Assembly (NCBI RefSeq): GCF_947495275.1
Contig: NZ_CANLYL010000003.1
Location: forward strand, 62,001-126,000
Reading direction: 5' to 3'
DNA: 64,000 nt
Source of the DNA: an uncultured Roseobacter sp.
GTDB taxonomy: Bacteria; Pseudomonadota; Alphaproteobacteria; Rhodobacterales; Rhodobacteraceae
Below, one piece after another: positions 1 to 8,518 of this stretch. Both the position numbers and the translations under genes were made by a program. Below the pieces are notes generated by a model. The model ran no database searches. It saw nothing but the letters and a program-made list of their open reading frames with translations, and was not told the DNA's origin. The stretch's first letter is position 1, and each line of letters starts with the position of its first letter.

Positions 1-974
1 AGCAGCGCTTCAAGCCCGCGCACCCAATCCGTTGCAACAGGAATATCAGCGCCTTTATCGCGCCCGAAAGCCGCCAGCACCGCAGGGTTCGTATTGCGCC
101 TGCTGCCCCCGTGTATCTGCATGACCAGCCCGTCCTCAACAGACATCTGTGCCATTTCGATGAGCATATGGCCGTAGAATGCTCGTTGATCTTCAGGCGC
201 ATACGTGCTGGATCGTAGACGCTGGTAAACCGCCTCAGGATCATCGAGCCATACGGTATGCACCACCTCAATCGCATGATCCGTCGCTGTCGCACCCATT
301 TTCCTGAAGAAGGCACGACGTTTGCGCAAGGCACTCAGGTATCCCGAAAAACGCGCAACATCCTCGCCAGAGATCACGCCGAGCTGCTCTACATTCGCAA
401 GAAACTGTGGATCATTGGGATCAAGAACATTGTCCGGCCGGAAGGTCGGTATGACACGCCCCTGCCAGTCACTGTCTTCGATCTGTTGATGATGCACGAG
501 ATCATCCAATGCGCCATCTGTCGTCGCCAGAACCTCTATCCCAAACCGGTCAAACAAGGCGCGGGGGCGATAGTCCGGTAGCTGCAGTTTTTCGGAGACC
601 TCATCGTAAATCCGATCTGCCGTGGTCTCTGACAGCGGCGCTGCCACATCAAGCGTTTCGTGCAACACATAAGACATCCAGAAGCGTGATGGCGTGCCCA
701 GAAAGAGATGCCAGTTCTTTGCAAACCGGCGAAAGACCTCGCGAGGGTCAGCCTGTTTTCCCGGCACGCCGACACCCAGATCGGCCAAGGCGTGGCCTTG
801 CGAATAAAGCATCCGGAAGACGTAATGATCGGGCACCACCAAAAGGGCGGCAGGATCGGGAAAAGCCGCATCTGCGGCGAACCACTCAGGATCGCAATGA
901 CCATGTGGTGAAACAATCGGCAGATCACGAATTTCCTCGTAAAGTGCTCCCGCTGCGCCCGTCAAATTCTGCAC
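1..974 (-). CDS. uxaC: Uronate (glucuronate/galacturonate) isomerase, C-terminus beyond window
   Basis: Isomerises D-glucuronate to D-fructuronate (or galacturonate to tagaturonate), the first cytoplasmic step of hexuronate breakdown. Read leftward, the product carries the metal-binding HGHCDPEWFA segment near its N-terminus, then VVPDHYVFRMLYSQG, FGIEVLATTDGALDDL and WQGRVIPTFRPDN, all typical of the amidohydrolase-type UxaC family. The C-terminal part lies outside the window. No ATG fits the start: the frame is open back only to a stop about 40 bases upstream, leaving GTG at 974 (with GGGGG about 6 bases before it) or a TTG at 986. Either choice lacks the roughly 20-residue leader usual in family members I remember, so the N-terminus is short or altered. 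Divergent from the uxuA operon, which supports its role. Confidence 0.85.
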   Translation of the reverse strand, partial: MQNLTGAAGALYEEIRDLPIVSPHGHCDPEWFAADAAFPDPAALLVVPDHYVFRMLYSQGHALADLGVGVPGKQADPREVFRRFAKNWHLFLGTPSRFWMSYVLHETLDVAAPLSETTADRIYDEVSEKLQLPDYRPRALFDRFGIEVLATTDGALDDLVHHQQIEDSDWQGRVIPTFRPDNVLDPNDPQFLANVEQLGVISGEDVARFSGYLSALRKRRAFFRKMGATATDHAIEVVHTVWLDDPEAVYQRLRSSTYAPEDQRAFYGHMLIEMAQMSVEDGLVMQIHGGSRRNTNPAVLAAFGRDKGADIPVATDWVRGLEAL

Positions 975-1091
975 ATATGCCCCCAACGAAACTTCGCATT
1001 TTTCGCCACATTATCAGGTTTTTTTTCCAACGCATCTTTTGCTTGGCCTTTTGCTGGTTTCCTGCAAATGTCGCCGCAGGATGGAGGGGAT
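975..1091. promoter_or_regulatory. Divergent promoter region between uxaC and the oxidoreductase-uxuA operon
   Basis: This 117-base gap separates two divergently transcribed uronate genes and must hold both promoters and probably a shared operator. It is AT-richer than its flanks and contains a run of eight T. I could not pick out a convincing -35/-10 pair or palindrome. The only clear signal is the GGAGGGG ribosome binding site at 1083-1089 that sets the start of the rightward operon. Confidence 0.5.
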
Positions 1092-2132
1092 ATGAGGATT
1101 GCGCTGATTGGGCTGGGCATGGTGGCCGACACGCATCTTGCCGCGATCCAGCATTCTCGGAAAGGCTTGTCACTGGCAGGCGTCATGGGACGCGACACCC
1201 AACGCACGCAGGCATATTCTGACAAAGCAACAAGGGCGCTGGGCTATAGGGTTCCGGCCTTTTCGACGATAAATGAGATCGCCGAAGATCGGTCCATCGA
1301 TTTCGTTATCATCGCAACACCCCCCGATGCGCGTACCGATTTGGTTTCCGTTTTAGCCGGTGCGGGCAAACCGATCCTGATGGAAAAACCTGTCGAGAGA
1401 ACCCTCGCAGCCGCAGAAGAAATCGTTCGCATTTGTCGGCAGGCTAACGTCCCTTTGGGCGTCGTGTTTCAGCACCGCGCACGCGCGGCCTCGTTTGCAA
1501 TGAAACAGGCGCTGGACTGCGGTGTTTTGGGGCAAATTTCGACGGTTGAAATCCGGGTTCCGTGGTGGCGCGACCAAGCTTACTATGATGCGCCGGGGCG
1601 TGGGTTATACGCCCGCGATGGCGGCGGTGTCATGATCAATCAGGCCATTCACACTCTTGATCTTGCGCTTTGGCTCTTGGGCCCGATCACGCAAATCCAA
1701 TCCCTGATGCGCACCACTTCGCTGCACCAACTTGAGGCAGAGGATTGGGCCGGTGCCTTGTTCGAGATGAGCAACGGAGCTGTCGGTAGTCTGATGGCGA
1801 CAACGGCCGCTTTTCCCGGTGGCGCGGAAAGCCTGCGTGTCCAGGGCGACAAGGCAGCGGCCCGTCTGGAATCCGGCGTGCTGACCATTACCCATCTAGA
1901 CGGTCGGATTGAAACATCGGGCACTGAGGCCAGCACTGGTGGCGGCGCTGACCCCATGGCTTTTACCCATGAATGGCACCAGACGATCATCGAGGATTTT
2001 GCCTCTAGCCTGGCCAACAATTCAGAGCCGATCGCAAGCGGTTCCAGCAGCCTGGCTGCGCACCGCGTTATAGATGCAATGGAACGCGCAAACAGATCCG
2101 GCCAACGCACAGAGGTATTTCACGCGTCATGA
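1092..2132 (+). CDS. Gfo/Idh/MocA family NAD(P)-dependent oxidoreductase (first of three)
   Basis: Predicted cytoplasmic sugar or polyol dehydrogenase of the Gfo/Idh/MocA superfamily, 346 residues, the normal length. The Rossmann motif GLGMVA lies at residues 7-12, the cofactor-binding EKP near residue 98, and the substrate-domain helix GGGVMINQAIHTLDL near 176-190, with the conserved His. I chose ATG 1092 over an in-frame ATG at 1068 because GGAGGGG lies just upstream and the Rossmann strand starts immediately. Its stop overlaps the next start (ATGA), so it is translationally coupled to two further family members and then uxuA. The substrate is not evident from sequence; context points to a uronate, a uronate glycoside or an aldonate. 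Confidence 0.9.
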   Translation: MRIALIGLGMVADTHLAAIQHSRKGLSLAGVMGRDTQRTQAYSDKATRALGYRVPAFSTINEIAEDRSIDFVIIATPPDARTDLVSVLAGAGKPILMEKPVERTLAAAEEIVRICRQANVPLGVVFQHRARAASFAMKQALDCGVLGQISTVEIRVPWWRDQAYYDAPGRGLYARDGGGVMINQAIHTLDLALWLLGPITQIQSLMRTTSLHQLEAEDWAGALFEMSNGAVGSLMATTAAFPGGAESLRVQGDKAAARLESGVLTITHLDGRIETSGTEASTGGGADPMAFTHEWHQTIIEDFASSLANNSEPIASGSSSLAAHRVIDAMERANRSGQRTEVFHAS

Positions 2133-3136
2133 CACTTGCTTTCGTCGCACTTGGCCTCGATCACCGGCACATCTACGGCATGACGGAAAACATGTTGGCA
2201 ACCGGGGCGGAATGCCTTGGTTACTGGACCGACGGCGCGCCAGAAACACTTGCGGGTTTCATCAAGCGCTTTCCGGACATTCCAAGAATTGAGACGCTGG
2301 AAGAAGCATTCGCCGGCGGTGCATCTCTTGCACTGATCTCGGCAGTGCCTGCGGATCGCGCCGCGTTGGCGATAGCGGCAATGCAACGCGGCATGGATGT
2401 CATGACCGACAAACCCGGCTGTACAACGCTCGAACAACTGGATGAAATCAAAACCTGCGTCTCGGAAACCGGTCGCATCTGGTCGATCAACTTCTCCGAA
2501 CGCTTCGAAGTCCCAGCGGTGACGCGCGCCACAGAGCTTGTGCAGGCCGGTGCCATCGGGAAGGTCGTAAATACCGTTGGCCTTGGCCCGCACCGGCTGA
2601 ACTGCGCGACACGGCCTGACTGGTTTTTCCAACGCGAACGGTACGGCGGTATCCTGACCGACATCGCCTCGCACCAGATTGACCAGTTTTTGCATTTTAC
2701 GGGCGTAGATACCGCAGAAATCACGCATGCCTTCACGACAAACAACGCTAGTCCCGGCGACCCGGGTCTGCAGGATTTTGGCGAGCTGTCTTTGCGCAGC
2801 GGTACGGCAACAGGCTATATCCGCGTGGACTGGTATACGCCGGATGCTCTGCCCACCTGGGGGGACGGGCGCCTTACAATTCTGGGGACCGAAGGCTATA
2901 TTGAGCTGCGGAAATACGTGGATGTCGGAGGGGCGGATGGCACCGATCACCTCATTCTCGTTACACAGGATCGATGCGAAAGAATTGACGCCTCCGATGC
3001 CGGTTTACCCTATTTCGAGCGGTTTGCGCAGGATGTGTTGAACCGGACCGAGACAGCGATGACCCAACAACACTGTTTTCTGGTCATGGAACTGGCGCTG
3101 AAGGCACAGCAGTTGGCTGAAACGGAGCGCCTGTGA
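2129..3136 (+). CDS. Gfo/Idh/MocA family oxidoreductase (second of three)
   Basis: A 335-residue member of the same superfamily but clearly divergent from its neighbours. The N-terminal strand reads MTLAFVALGLDHRHIYGM, so the usual GxGxxA loop is replaced by ALGLDHRHI. The cofactor motif is DKP (near residue 93) instead of EKP, and the C-terminal domain has GGILTDIASHQIDQFLHF near 172-189, keeping the His. The weak glycine loop suggests an altered cofactor site or a non-redox or lyase-like role, which is inference. It overlaps the upstream stop (2129-2132) and the downstream GTG (3133-3136) by four bases each, so all three oxidoreductases are probably made in similar amounts and may act in series. 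Confidence 0.85.
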   Translation: MTLAFVALGLDHRHIYGMTENMLATGAECLGYWTDGAPETLAGFIKRFPDIPRIETLEEAFAGGASLALISAVPADRAALAIAAMQRGMDVMTDKPGCTTLEQLDEIKTCVSETGRIWSINFSERFEVPAVTRATELVQAGAIGKVVNTVGLGPHRLNCATRPDWFFQRERYGGILTDIASHQIDQFLHFTGVDTAEITHAFTTNNASPGDPGLQDFGELSLRSGTATGYIRVDWYTPDALPTWGDGRLTILGTEGYIELRKYVDVGGADGTDHLILVTQDRCERIDASDAGLPYFERFAQDVLNRTETAMTQQHCFLVMELALKAQQLAETERL

Positions 3137-4185
3137 TCCGTGTCGCGATCCTCGGGGCCGGGATCGGCCGGGAACACCTCGCCGCATATCGCGCGTTGCC
3201 CGATCTGTATTCGGTATCCGTCATAGTCGATCAGGACGCCGCACGCGCAGAGAGCATTCGCGAGGCGGATGACTTTGCCGTTCTTACCGATCTTGGGCAA
3301 GCGCTGGAGGACCCTGCCATTGATCTCGTGGATGTATGCCTGCCACCCCACCTTCACGTCCCGGTAACGCTGCGGGCCTTGGCGGCTGGCAAGCATGTGA
3401 TCTGTGAAAAACCGCTCGCCACGTCGCTGGCGGCTGTTGATCGCCTGACTGACGCCGCCAAGCTTAGTGGAAAGCAGATCTTCCCGGTCTTTCAATACCG
3501 CTGGGGCCCCGCACTGGCCCAGCTGCGCGCGCTCATCGCTGCAGATTTGACCGGCGCGCCCCAAGTCGCCGCCGTTGAAACCCATTGGAAGCGTGGGGCC
3601 GATTACTACGCCACACCCTGGCGCGGAACCTGGGCCGGGGAACAGGGGGGCGCGGTGCTTGGACATGCCATCCACAACCACGATCTGCTGACCCATTTCA
3701 TGGGGCCGGTCGAGACGGTTTCCGCGATGACCACGACGCGTGTAAATCCCATTGAAACCGAGGATTGCGCGGCCATCTCATTCCGAATGCAAAATGGCGC
3801 GTTATGCACCAGCAGTATCACCCTTGGCGCGGCCATTGATGAAACCCGTATTCGGATGGTTTTCGAAAACCTGACGGCAACCTCTGGCACTGAACCCTAT
3901 GCCCCCGGCGCACAACCCTGGGAGTTTACCGCGCGCGCGCCTGATGACCAGCCGAAGGTAGATCGTTTACTTGCAACCTTACCGCCGGAACCGCAAGGTT
4001 TCATCGGGTTCCTGAACGAAGTCGCCAGGGCCCTTGCCAACCAACCAAATTCCGCCGTCGGGCTCGATGACGGGCGCGCTTCCATAGAGCTGGTCACAGC
4101 CATTTACGACGCATCACGACGCGATACGCAGGTGACACTTCCCTTGGCAAAAACCCACACGCTTTACGAAGGATGGCAACCATGA
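3133..4185 (+). CDS. Gfo/Idh/MocA family oxidoreductase (third of three)
   Basis: A 350-residue oxidoreductase starting with GTG at 3133, overlapping the previous stop. It has a classical Rossmann loop (GAGIGREH near residues 8-15), the EKP motif near 91 and GGAVLGHAIHNHDLLTHF near 171-188. It resembles the first gene of the trio more than the second in its motifs. Its last codons overlap the uxuA start at 4182. In standard E. coli-type hexuronate catabolism the reduction of fructuronate to mannonate is done by UxuB, a mannitol dehydrogenase-family enzyme; none is visible here, so one of these three may fill that step. That is inference from context only. Confidence 0.88.
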   Translation: MIRVAILGAGIGREHLAAYRALPDLYSVSVIVDQDAARAESIREADDFAVLTDLGQALEDPAIDLVDVCLPPHLHVPVTLRALAAGKHVICEKPLATSLAAVDRLTDAAKLSGKQIFPVFQYRWGPALAQLRALIAADLTGAPQVAAVETHWKRGADYYATPWRGTWAGEQGGAVLGHAIHNHDLLTHFMGPVETVSAMTTTRVNPIETEDCAAISFRMQNGALCTSSITLGAAIDETRIRMVFENLTATSGTEPYAPGAQPWEFTARAPDDQPKVDRLLATLPPEPQGFIGFLNEVARALANQPNSAVGLDDGRASIELVTAIYDASRRDTQVTLPLAKTHTLYEGWQP

Positions 4186-5366
4186 AGCAGTGTTGGCGAT
4201 GGTTCGGACCCGCCGATAAAATCCCGCTCGCTGATCTGCATCAAGTAGGTGTCGAGGGGATTGTCACGGCCCTGCATCATCTTGCGCCGGGTACGCCATG
4301 GTCTGATGATGAAATATCCATGCGGCAAGACCTCTTGCAATCGCAGGGATTTACCTGGGATGTGGTGGAAAGCCTCCCGGTTTCCGAGACGATCAAAACC
4401 CAAGGGACCGGTGCCAGCGAACATCTGGCGGCCTACAAATCCAGCCTTCAAGCTCTGGCGCGACAAGGCATCCACACCGTGTGCTACAACTTCATGCCGA
4501 TCCTCGATTGGACACGAACTGCCCTGCGGGCATCGCAACCCCATGGCGGCACTGCGATGCTTTTTCGGCTTCTGGATTTTGCCGTTTTCGACCTGCACAT
4601 TCTCAAACGCCACGGCGCGCAGGAGGACTATTCCACCCTTCAGCGGGACGCTGCCAGCGCACGATTTGACAACTTGTCAGACAGCGAGCGGCTGACGTTG
4701 CAACAAACCATTATTGCCGGTCTGCCGGGGGCAAACGACAATTGGACATTGGACGATGTGAGGCGTCGGCTGGCCAGCTATGATGGGATCAGCCCGGACC
4801 GACTCAGAGCACATCTGATCGACTTTTTGTCCGAAGTCGCACCCCTCGCACAATCGCTTGGTATGCGGCTTTGCTGCCACCCGGACGATCCCCCATTCGG
4901 ATTGCTTGGCCTGCCGCGGGTCATGTCATCGACCGACGACTACGCGCATGTGCTGGATGCCGTGGATATGGCGGCCAATGGCGCCACGCTGTGCACCGGG
5001 TCGCTTGGGGTTAACGCGGATTTTGACGCGCCCGGGTTTGTCGAGAGGCTCGGGGCCCGTATCCATTTTGCCCATCTGCGCAACACAAAACGGCTTTCAG
5101 ATGGCGATCCCAACCGTCCTGACTTCTTTGAAGCGGCTCATCTGGAAGGTGATACCGATATGGTTGCGACCGTCCGGGCCTTGATGGCTGAACAGCTCCG
5201 GCGCAGAGATGAAGGGCGTGACGATTGGCAAATCCCGATGCGCCCGGACCACGGACAGGAGCTTTTGTCAGATCGTGACATGGACAGCATGCCCGGGTAT
5301 CCTCTGATCGGGCGCATGCGCGGTCTGGCCGAATTGCGCGGGATCATGGCCGCCTTTGCCGGTTAA
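4182..5366 (+). CDS. uxuA: Mannonate dehydratase
   Basis: Dehydrates D-mannonate to 2-keto-3-deoxy-D-gluconate, the last hexuronate-specific step before the KDG pathway. The start MKQCWRWFGPADKIPLADL matches the family N-terminus (E. coli begins MEQTWRWYG), which fixes ATG 4182, preceded by GAAGGA. The protein is 394 residues, full length, with later landmarks CCHPDDPPFGLLGLPRV, GVNADFD and IHFAHLRN, and the C-terminal MRPDHGQELL. It is the fourth gene of a coupled operon (ATGA overlap with the third oxidoreductase) and diverges from uxaC, so isomerase and dehydratase bracket the three oxidoreductases. The stop overlaps the converging rmuC stop by four bases. Confidence 0.97.
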   Translation: MKQCWRWFGPADKIPLADLHQVGVEGIVTALHHLAPGTPWSDDEISMRQDLLQSQGFTWDVVESLPVSETIKTQGTGASEHLAAYKSSLQALARQGIHTVCYNFMPILDWTRTALRASQPHGGTAMLFRLLDFAVFDLHILKRHGAQEDYSTLQRDAASARFDNLSDSERLTLQQTIIAGLPGANDNWTLDDVRRRLASYDGISPDRLRAHLIDFLSEVAPLAQSLGMRLCCHPDDPPFGLLGLPRVMSSTDDYAHVLDAVDMAANGATLCTGSLGVNADFDAPGFVERLGARIHFAHLRNTKRLSDGDPNRPDFFEAAHLEGDTDMVATVRALMAEQLRRRDEGRDDWQIPMRPDHGQELLSDRDMDSMPGYPLIGRMRGLAELRGIMAAFAG

Positions 5367-6601
5367 ACGTCCGACTTCGCAAGTGGGACAACATTTCCAG
5401 CATCGTCAGGGGATAGCTCTTCGAAATCGAAATTGTCGAGCCTGTGGGCACGTTTTCCAGCCTTGTCGGCGCTGATCTTGATCTCTTCGATGTCCTTGGA
5501 GGCCTGCGAGAAATGCCTGTCCAGATTGCCGACACGTGTTCCCAAACGGTCCACATCCGTCACCAGTTTTGACAGTTCCGACCGAATGGCCCCGGCCTGT
5601 TCGCGCATGCGGGCATCTTTCAGAATAGCGCGCATGGTGTTCAGTGTGGCCATGCAGGTGGTTGGCGACACAATCCAGACTCGCGCGTCGAAACCCTTGC
5701 GCACCAGCTCGGGGAAATTCGCGTGCAATTCGGCGTAGACGGCCTCGGAGGGCAGGAACATCAGCGCCCCATCCGCCGTTTCACCTTCGATAATGTATTT
5801 GTCGGAAATATCGGTAATGTGTTTGGTCACAGCCGTTTTCATCTTGGCCACGGCGTCTTTCAATGCCCAATCCGTCTCTGCCGCACGCAGAGCTTCATAT
5901 GCCTCAAGTGGAAACTTGCTGTCGATGACGATGGGACCCGGCGGATTGGGCAAATGGACAAGACAATCCGCGCGTTTTCCGTTGCTTAGCGTGTGTTGCA
6001 GGGCAAAGCTGTCGCTTGGCAACGCTTTGGACACAATGTCACGCAACTGGATTTCACCAAAGGCTCCACGGGTCTGCTTGTTGCTCAGGATGTCCTGAAG
6101 TGACAGCACATCCCCGGATAATTTCGTGATGTTGTCCTGTGCCTTGTCGATCGCCGCCAGCCGTTCCTGCAACTGTGTCAGCGACGTCGTGGTCTGTTTT
6201 GACGATCCGTGCAGCGTTTCTTTCATGCGCTCCTGCATTTCCGAAAGGGACCGCGCGGACCGCAGCGCATTATCCGCCAGCCGGTCTTGCATCTGCTGCT
6301 GGACGGTGGCGAGCCGTGCCTCAACGGTCTGGATCACCTGCGTTTGCGCGTTGGCCTGCGTGTCGGAGACAGTTTGCAGCCCGCCCCGCAACTGTTCCTG
6401 ACCGGCGCCCAATTGCTGAACCTGCTGACCAAGCATGCTGATTTGCTGAACCAGTGGTGCTGTCATCTGCACGCTGCGTCCCGCCGACCGCACCGCCATG
6501 ATCAGCAAAACAAAAATCAACAACAGGGCCGCCGCCCCGACGCAGACCAGGATAACCAACGGGTCATCCAATGCATAAGTATGTCCAGCGATTTCAATCA
6601 T
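5363..6601 (-). CDS. rmuC: DNA recombination protein RmuC
   Basis: Membrane-anchored RmuC-family protein, thought to limit inverted-repeat recombination. The 412-residue product has one N-terminal transmembrane helix (about residues 15-37), a long glutamine-rich coiled coil (about 45-165) and the nuclease-like core with RGAFGEIQL, VIDSKFPLEAY, DGALMFLPSEAVYAEL and VWIVSPTT. The tail is acidic and probably flexible. Its start overlaps the mutL stop (ATGA at 6598-6601), so the two repair-related genes form an operon. Family membership is secure; the biochemical activity remains poorly defined for the whole family. Confidence 0.95.
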   Translation of the reverse strand: MIEIAGHTYALDDPLVILVCVGAAALLLIFVLLIMAVRSAGRSVQMTAPLVQQISMLGQQVQQLGAGQEQLRGGLQTVSDTQANAQTQVIQTVEARLATVQQQMQDRLADNALRSARSLSEMQERMKETLHGSSKQTTTSLTQLQERLAAIDKAQDNITKLSGDVLSLQDILSNKQTRGAFGEIQLRDIVSKALPSDSFALQHTLSNGKRADCLVHLPNPPGPIVIDSKFPLEAYEALRAAETDWALKDAVAKMKTAVTKHITDISDKYIIEGETADGALMFLPSEAVYAELHANFPELVRKGFDARVWIVSPTTCMATLNTMRAILKDARMREQAGAIRSELSKLVTDVDRLGTRVGNLDRHFSQASKDIEEIKISADKAGKRAHRLDNFDFEELSPDDAGNVVPLAKSDV

Positions 6602-8418
6602 GTGCGTCCAAAGAGCCGCTCTATGTCACTTAGTTTGAGTTCCACATATGTCGGGCGTCCGTGATTGCACTGCCCGGAATGCGGTGTCGCTTCCATCTCG
6701 CGCAGGAGCGCGTTCATTTCTTCCGCTTTCATCCAGCGCCCCGAGCGTATGGACCCGTGACAGGCAATGCGGCTCAGGATCGCTTCGATCCGTGCCTGCA
6801 CCGTGTTGCTGCTCGACTGATCGGCCAGTTCATCAAGGATGTCCAGCACCATGGCACGTGCATCGACAGCACCCAGAATGGCCGGCGTTTCTCGCACGGC
6901 AACGGCATCACCGCCAAAAGGTTCAATGGTTAAACCGAATTTCTGAAGATCATCGGCGATATCCATCAGCCGCGCGCGATCTCCCGCTGAAAGCTCGACA
7001 ATTTCCGGGATCAGCAGCGCCTGAGACGCCACGCCGTTCTCGGCAATCTGACGTTTCAGCTTCTCATAGACCAAGCGTTCATGGGCAGCATGCTGATCGA
7101 CAATGACCATACCCGTGGCGGTCTGCGCGATGATGTAGTTTTCATGAACCTGACCGCGCGCTGTGCCCAAAGGGTATTCCGGGGCTTCCTCTGGCGTCGA
7201 CTCATCGACGGGCTCGGGCGTTTCAACGCGCCCCCAGACAGGGGCCGTTTCCTGAAAACTGGGCGACGGGGCAACAGCCCTTTGCCGGTCCATCTGATAG
7301 ACGCGCGCGCCAACGGGTTCCGGCGTCATCGCGCCCAGGGTCGCATGCGCCACGGTGCTCGATGCCCTGTGCCCGGCCTCCGCCAGTGCGTGGCGCAGCG
7401 CCGAGACGATGAGGCCGCGCGCGACACCCGGGTCCCGAAACCGCACTTCGGATTTTGCCGGATGCACGTTCACGTCCACAAGCGCCGGATCGCAATCCAG
7501 GAACAGCGCAGCAGCCGGGTGCCTGTCGCGGCTCAGAAAGTCGAAATAGGCACCCCGCAAGGCCCCCACAAGAAGCTTGTCACGCACCGGCCTACCGTTG
7601 ACAAAGAGATATTGCGCGATCGCTGAGCCCCGCGAATAAGTCGGTAAAGCCGCAAAGCCGGTCAGGTGCAAACCTTCGCGTTCGGCGTCAATCGGCAGGG
7701 AATTTTCGGCAAATTCGCGCCCCAGCACGCGGGCCAAACGACCGTGGAGGGCTCCGAAGAGGTCACCCTGCTCGGCATCTGCCCGAAATACCTCACGCCC
7801 CTCGCCACCGCCAGAAACATCCCTCAGCACAAATTGCACGAAGGGTTCTGCCATCGCCAGACGCTTGATCACATCGCCAATGGCCTGCGCCTCTGCCCGG
7901 TCCGTGCGCAGGAATTTCAGCCGTGCGGGGGTCGCGAAAAAAAGATCGCGCAGCGTGACCGTTGTACCATTGTTCAATGCGGCTGGTTTGAGCGCGCCCA
8001 TCACCCCGCCGTTGACCAAAATCTCAACGCCCGGTGCGCCTTCGACCCGGCTTGCCAATGTCAGACGTCCAACCGCTCCCAGAGATGGCAAAGCCTCGCC
8101 CCGAAAGCCAAAGGTGTGGATGTCCAACAGGTTGGATCCGTCGATCTTGGATGTGGCATGGCGGGACAGTGCCAGCGGCAGTTCCGCTTCGGTCATGCCG
8201 CAGCCATCGTCCTGCACGCGGATCAATGTCTTGCCGCCGTCTGCGTAATCTATGGCGATCCGGCGCGCGCCGGCATCCAGCGCATTTTCCACCAGTTCCT
8301 TGACGGCAGAAGCTGGCCGTTCGACCACCTCACCCGCCGCAATCCGGTTGATTGCGCCTTCATCAAGTTGCCGGATAACAGGGCGCACATCGCCTATATT
8401 GGGGTCGAGGGATACCAT
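6598..8418 (-). CDS. mutL: DNA mismatch repair protein MutL (nicking type)
   Basis: Mismatch repair coordinator, 606 residues. GHKL ATPase motifs are intact: ELVENALDAGA (41-51), QDDGCGMTEAEL, RHATSK and GFRGEALPSLGAVG, followed by the transducer segment VNGRPVRDK. The C-terminal domain contains DQHAAHERLVYE, which satisfies the DQHA(x)2E(x)4E endonuclease motif, plus the ACHGSIR and CNHGRP metal-site elements. This protein therefore should nick DNA itself, as expected for bacteria lacking MutH. A proline-rich linker lies between the halves. It is the first gene of the mutL-rmuC pair. Confidence 0.97.
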   Translation of the reverse strand: MVSLDPNIGDVRPVIRQLDEGAINRIAAGEVVERPASAVKELVENALDAGARRIAIDYADGGKTLIRVQDDGCGMTEAELPLALSRHATSKIDGSNLLDIHTFGFRGEALPSLGAVGRLTLASRVEGAPGVEILVNGGVMGALKPAALNNGTTVTLRDLFFATPARLKFLRTDRAEAQAIGDVIKRLAMAEPFVQFVLRDVSGGGEGREVFRADAEQGDLFGALHGRLARVLGREFAENSLPIDAEREGLHLTGFAALPTYSRGSAIAQYLFVNGRPVRDKLLVGALRGAYFDFLSRDRHPAAALFLDCDPALVDVNVHPAKSEVRFRDPGVARGLIVSALRHALAEAGHRASSTVAHATLGAMTPEPVGARVYQMDRQRAVAPSPSFQETAPVWGRVETPEPVDESTPEEAPEYPLGTARGQVHENYIIAQTATGMVIVDQHAAHERLVYEKLKRQIAENGVASQALLIPEIVELSAGDRARLMDIADDLQKFGLTIEPFGGDAVAVRETPAILGAVDARAMVLDILDELADQSSSNTVQARIEAILSRIACHGSIRSGRWMKAEEMNALLREMEATPHSGQCNHGRPTYVELKLSDIERLFGRT

Positions 8419-8518
8419 GACGCAAGGTATAGCATGTCCTCACCCGATTCTGAAACCGGATTCGCGCGGCGGTTCGGATGAACACACCGCCACGAAACCA
8501 CCCATAGCTGCGCCGTTG

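Noticed and set aside
509-1222. 237-residue rightward open frame opposite uxaC
   Set aside because: It runs antisense through the clear uxaC coding region, is rich in Arg and Pro as expected for a GC-rich shadow frame, and has no recognisable domain.
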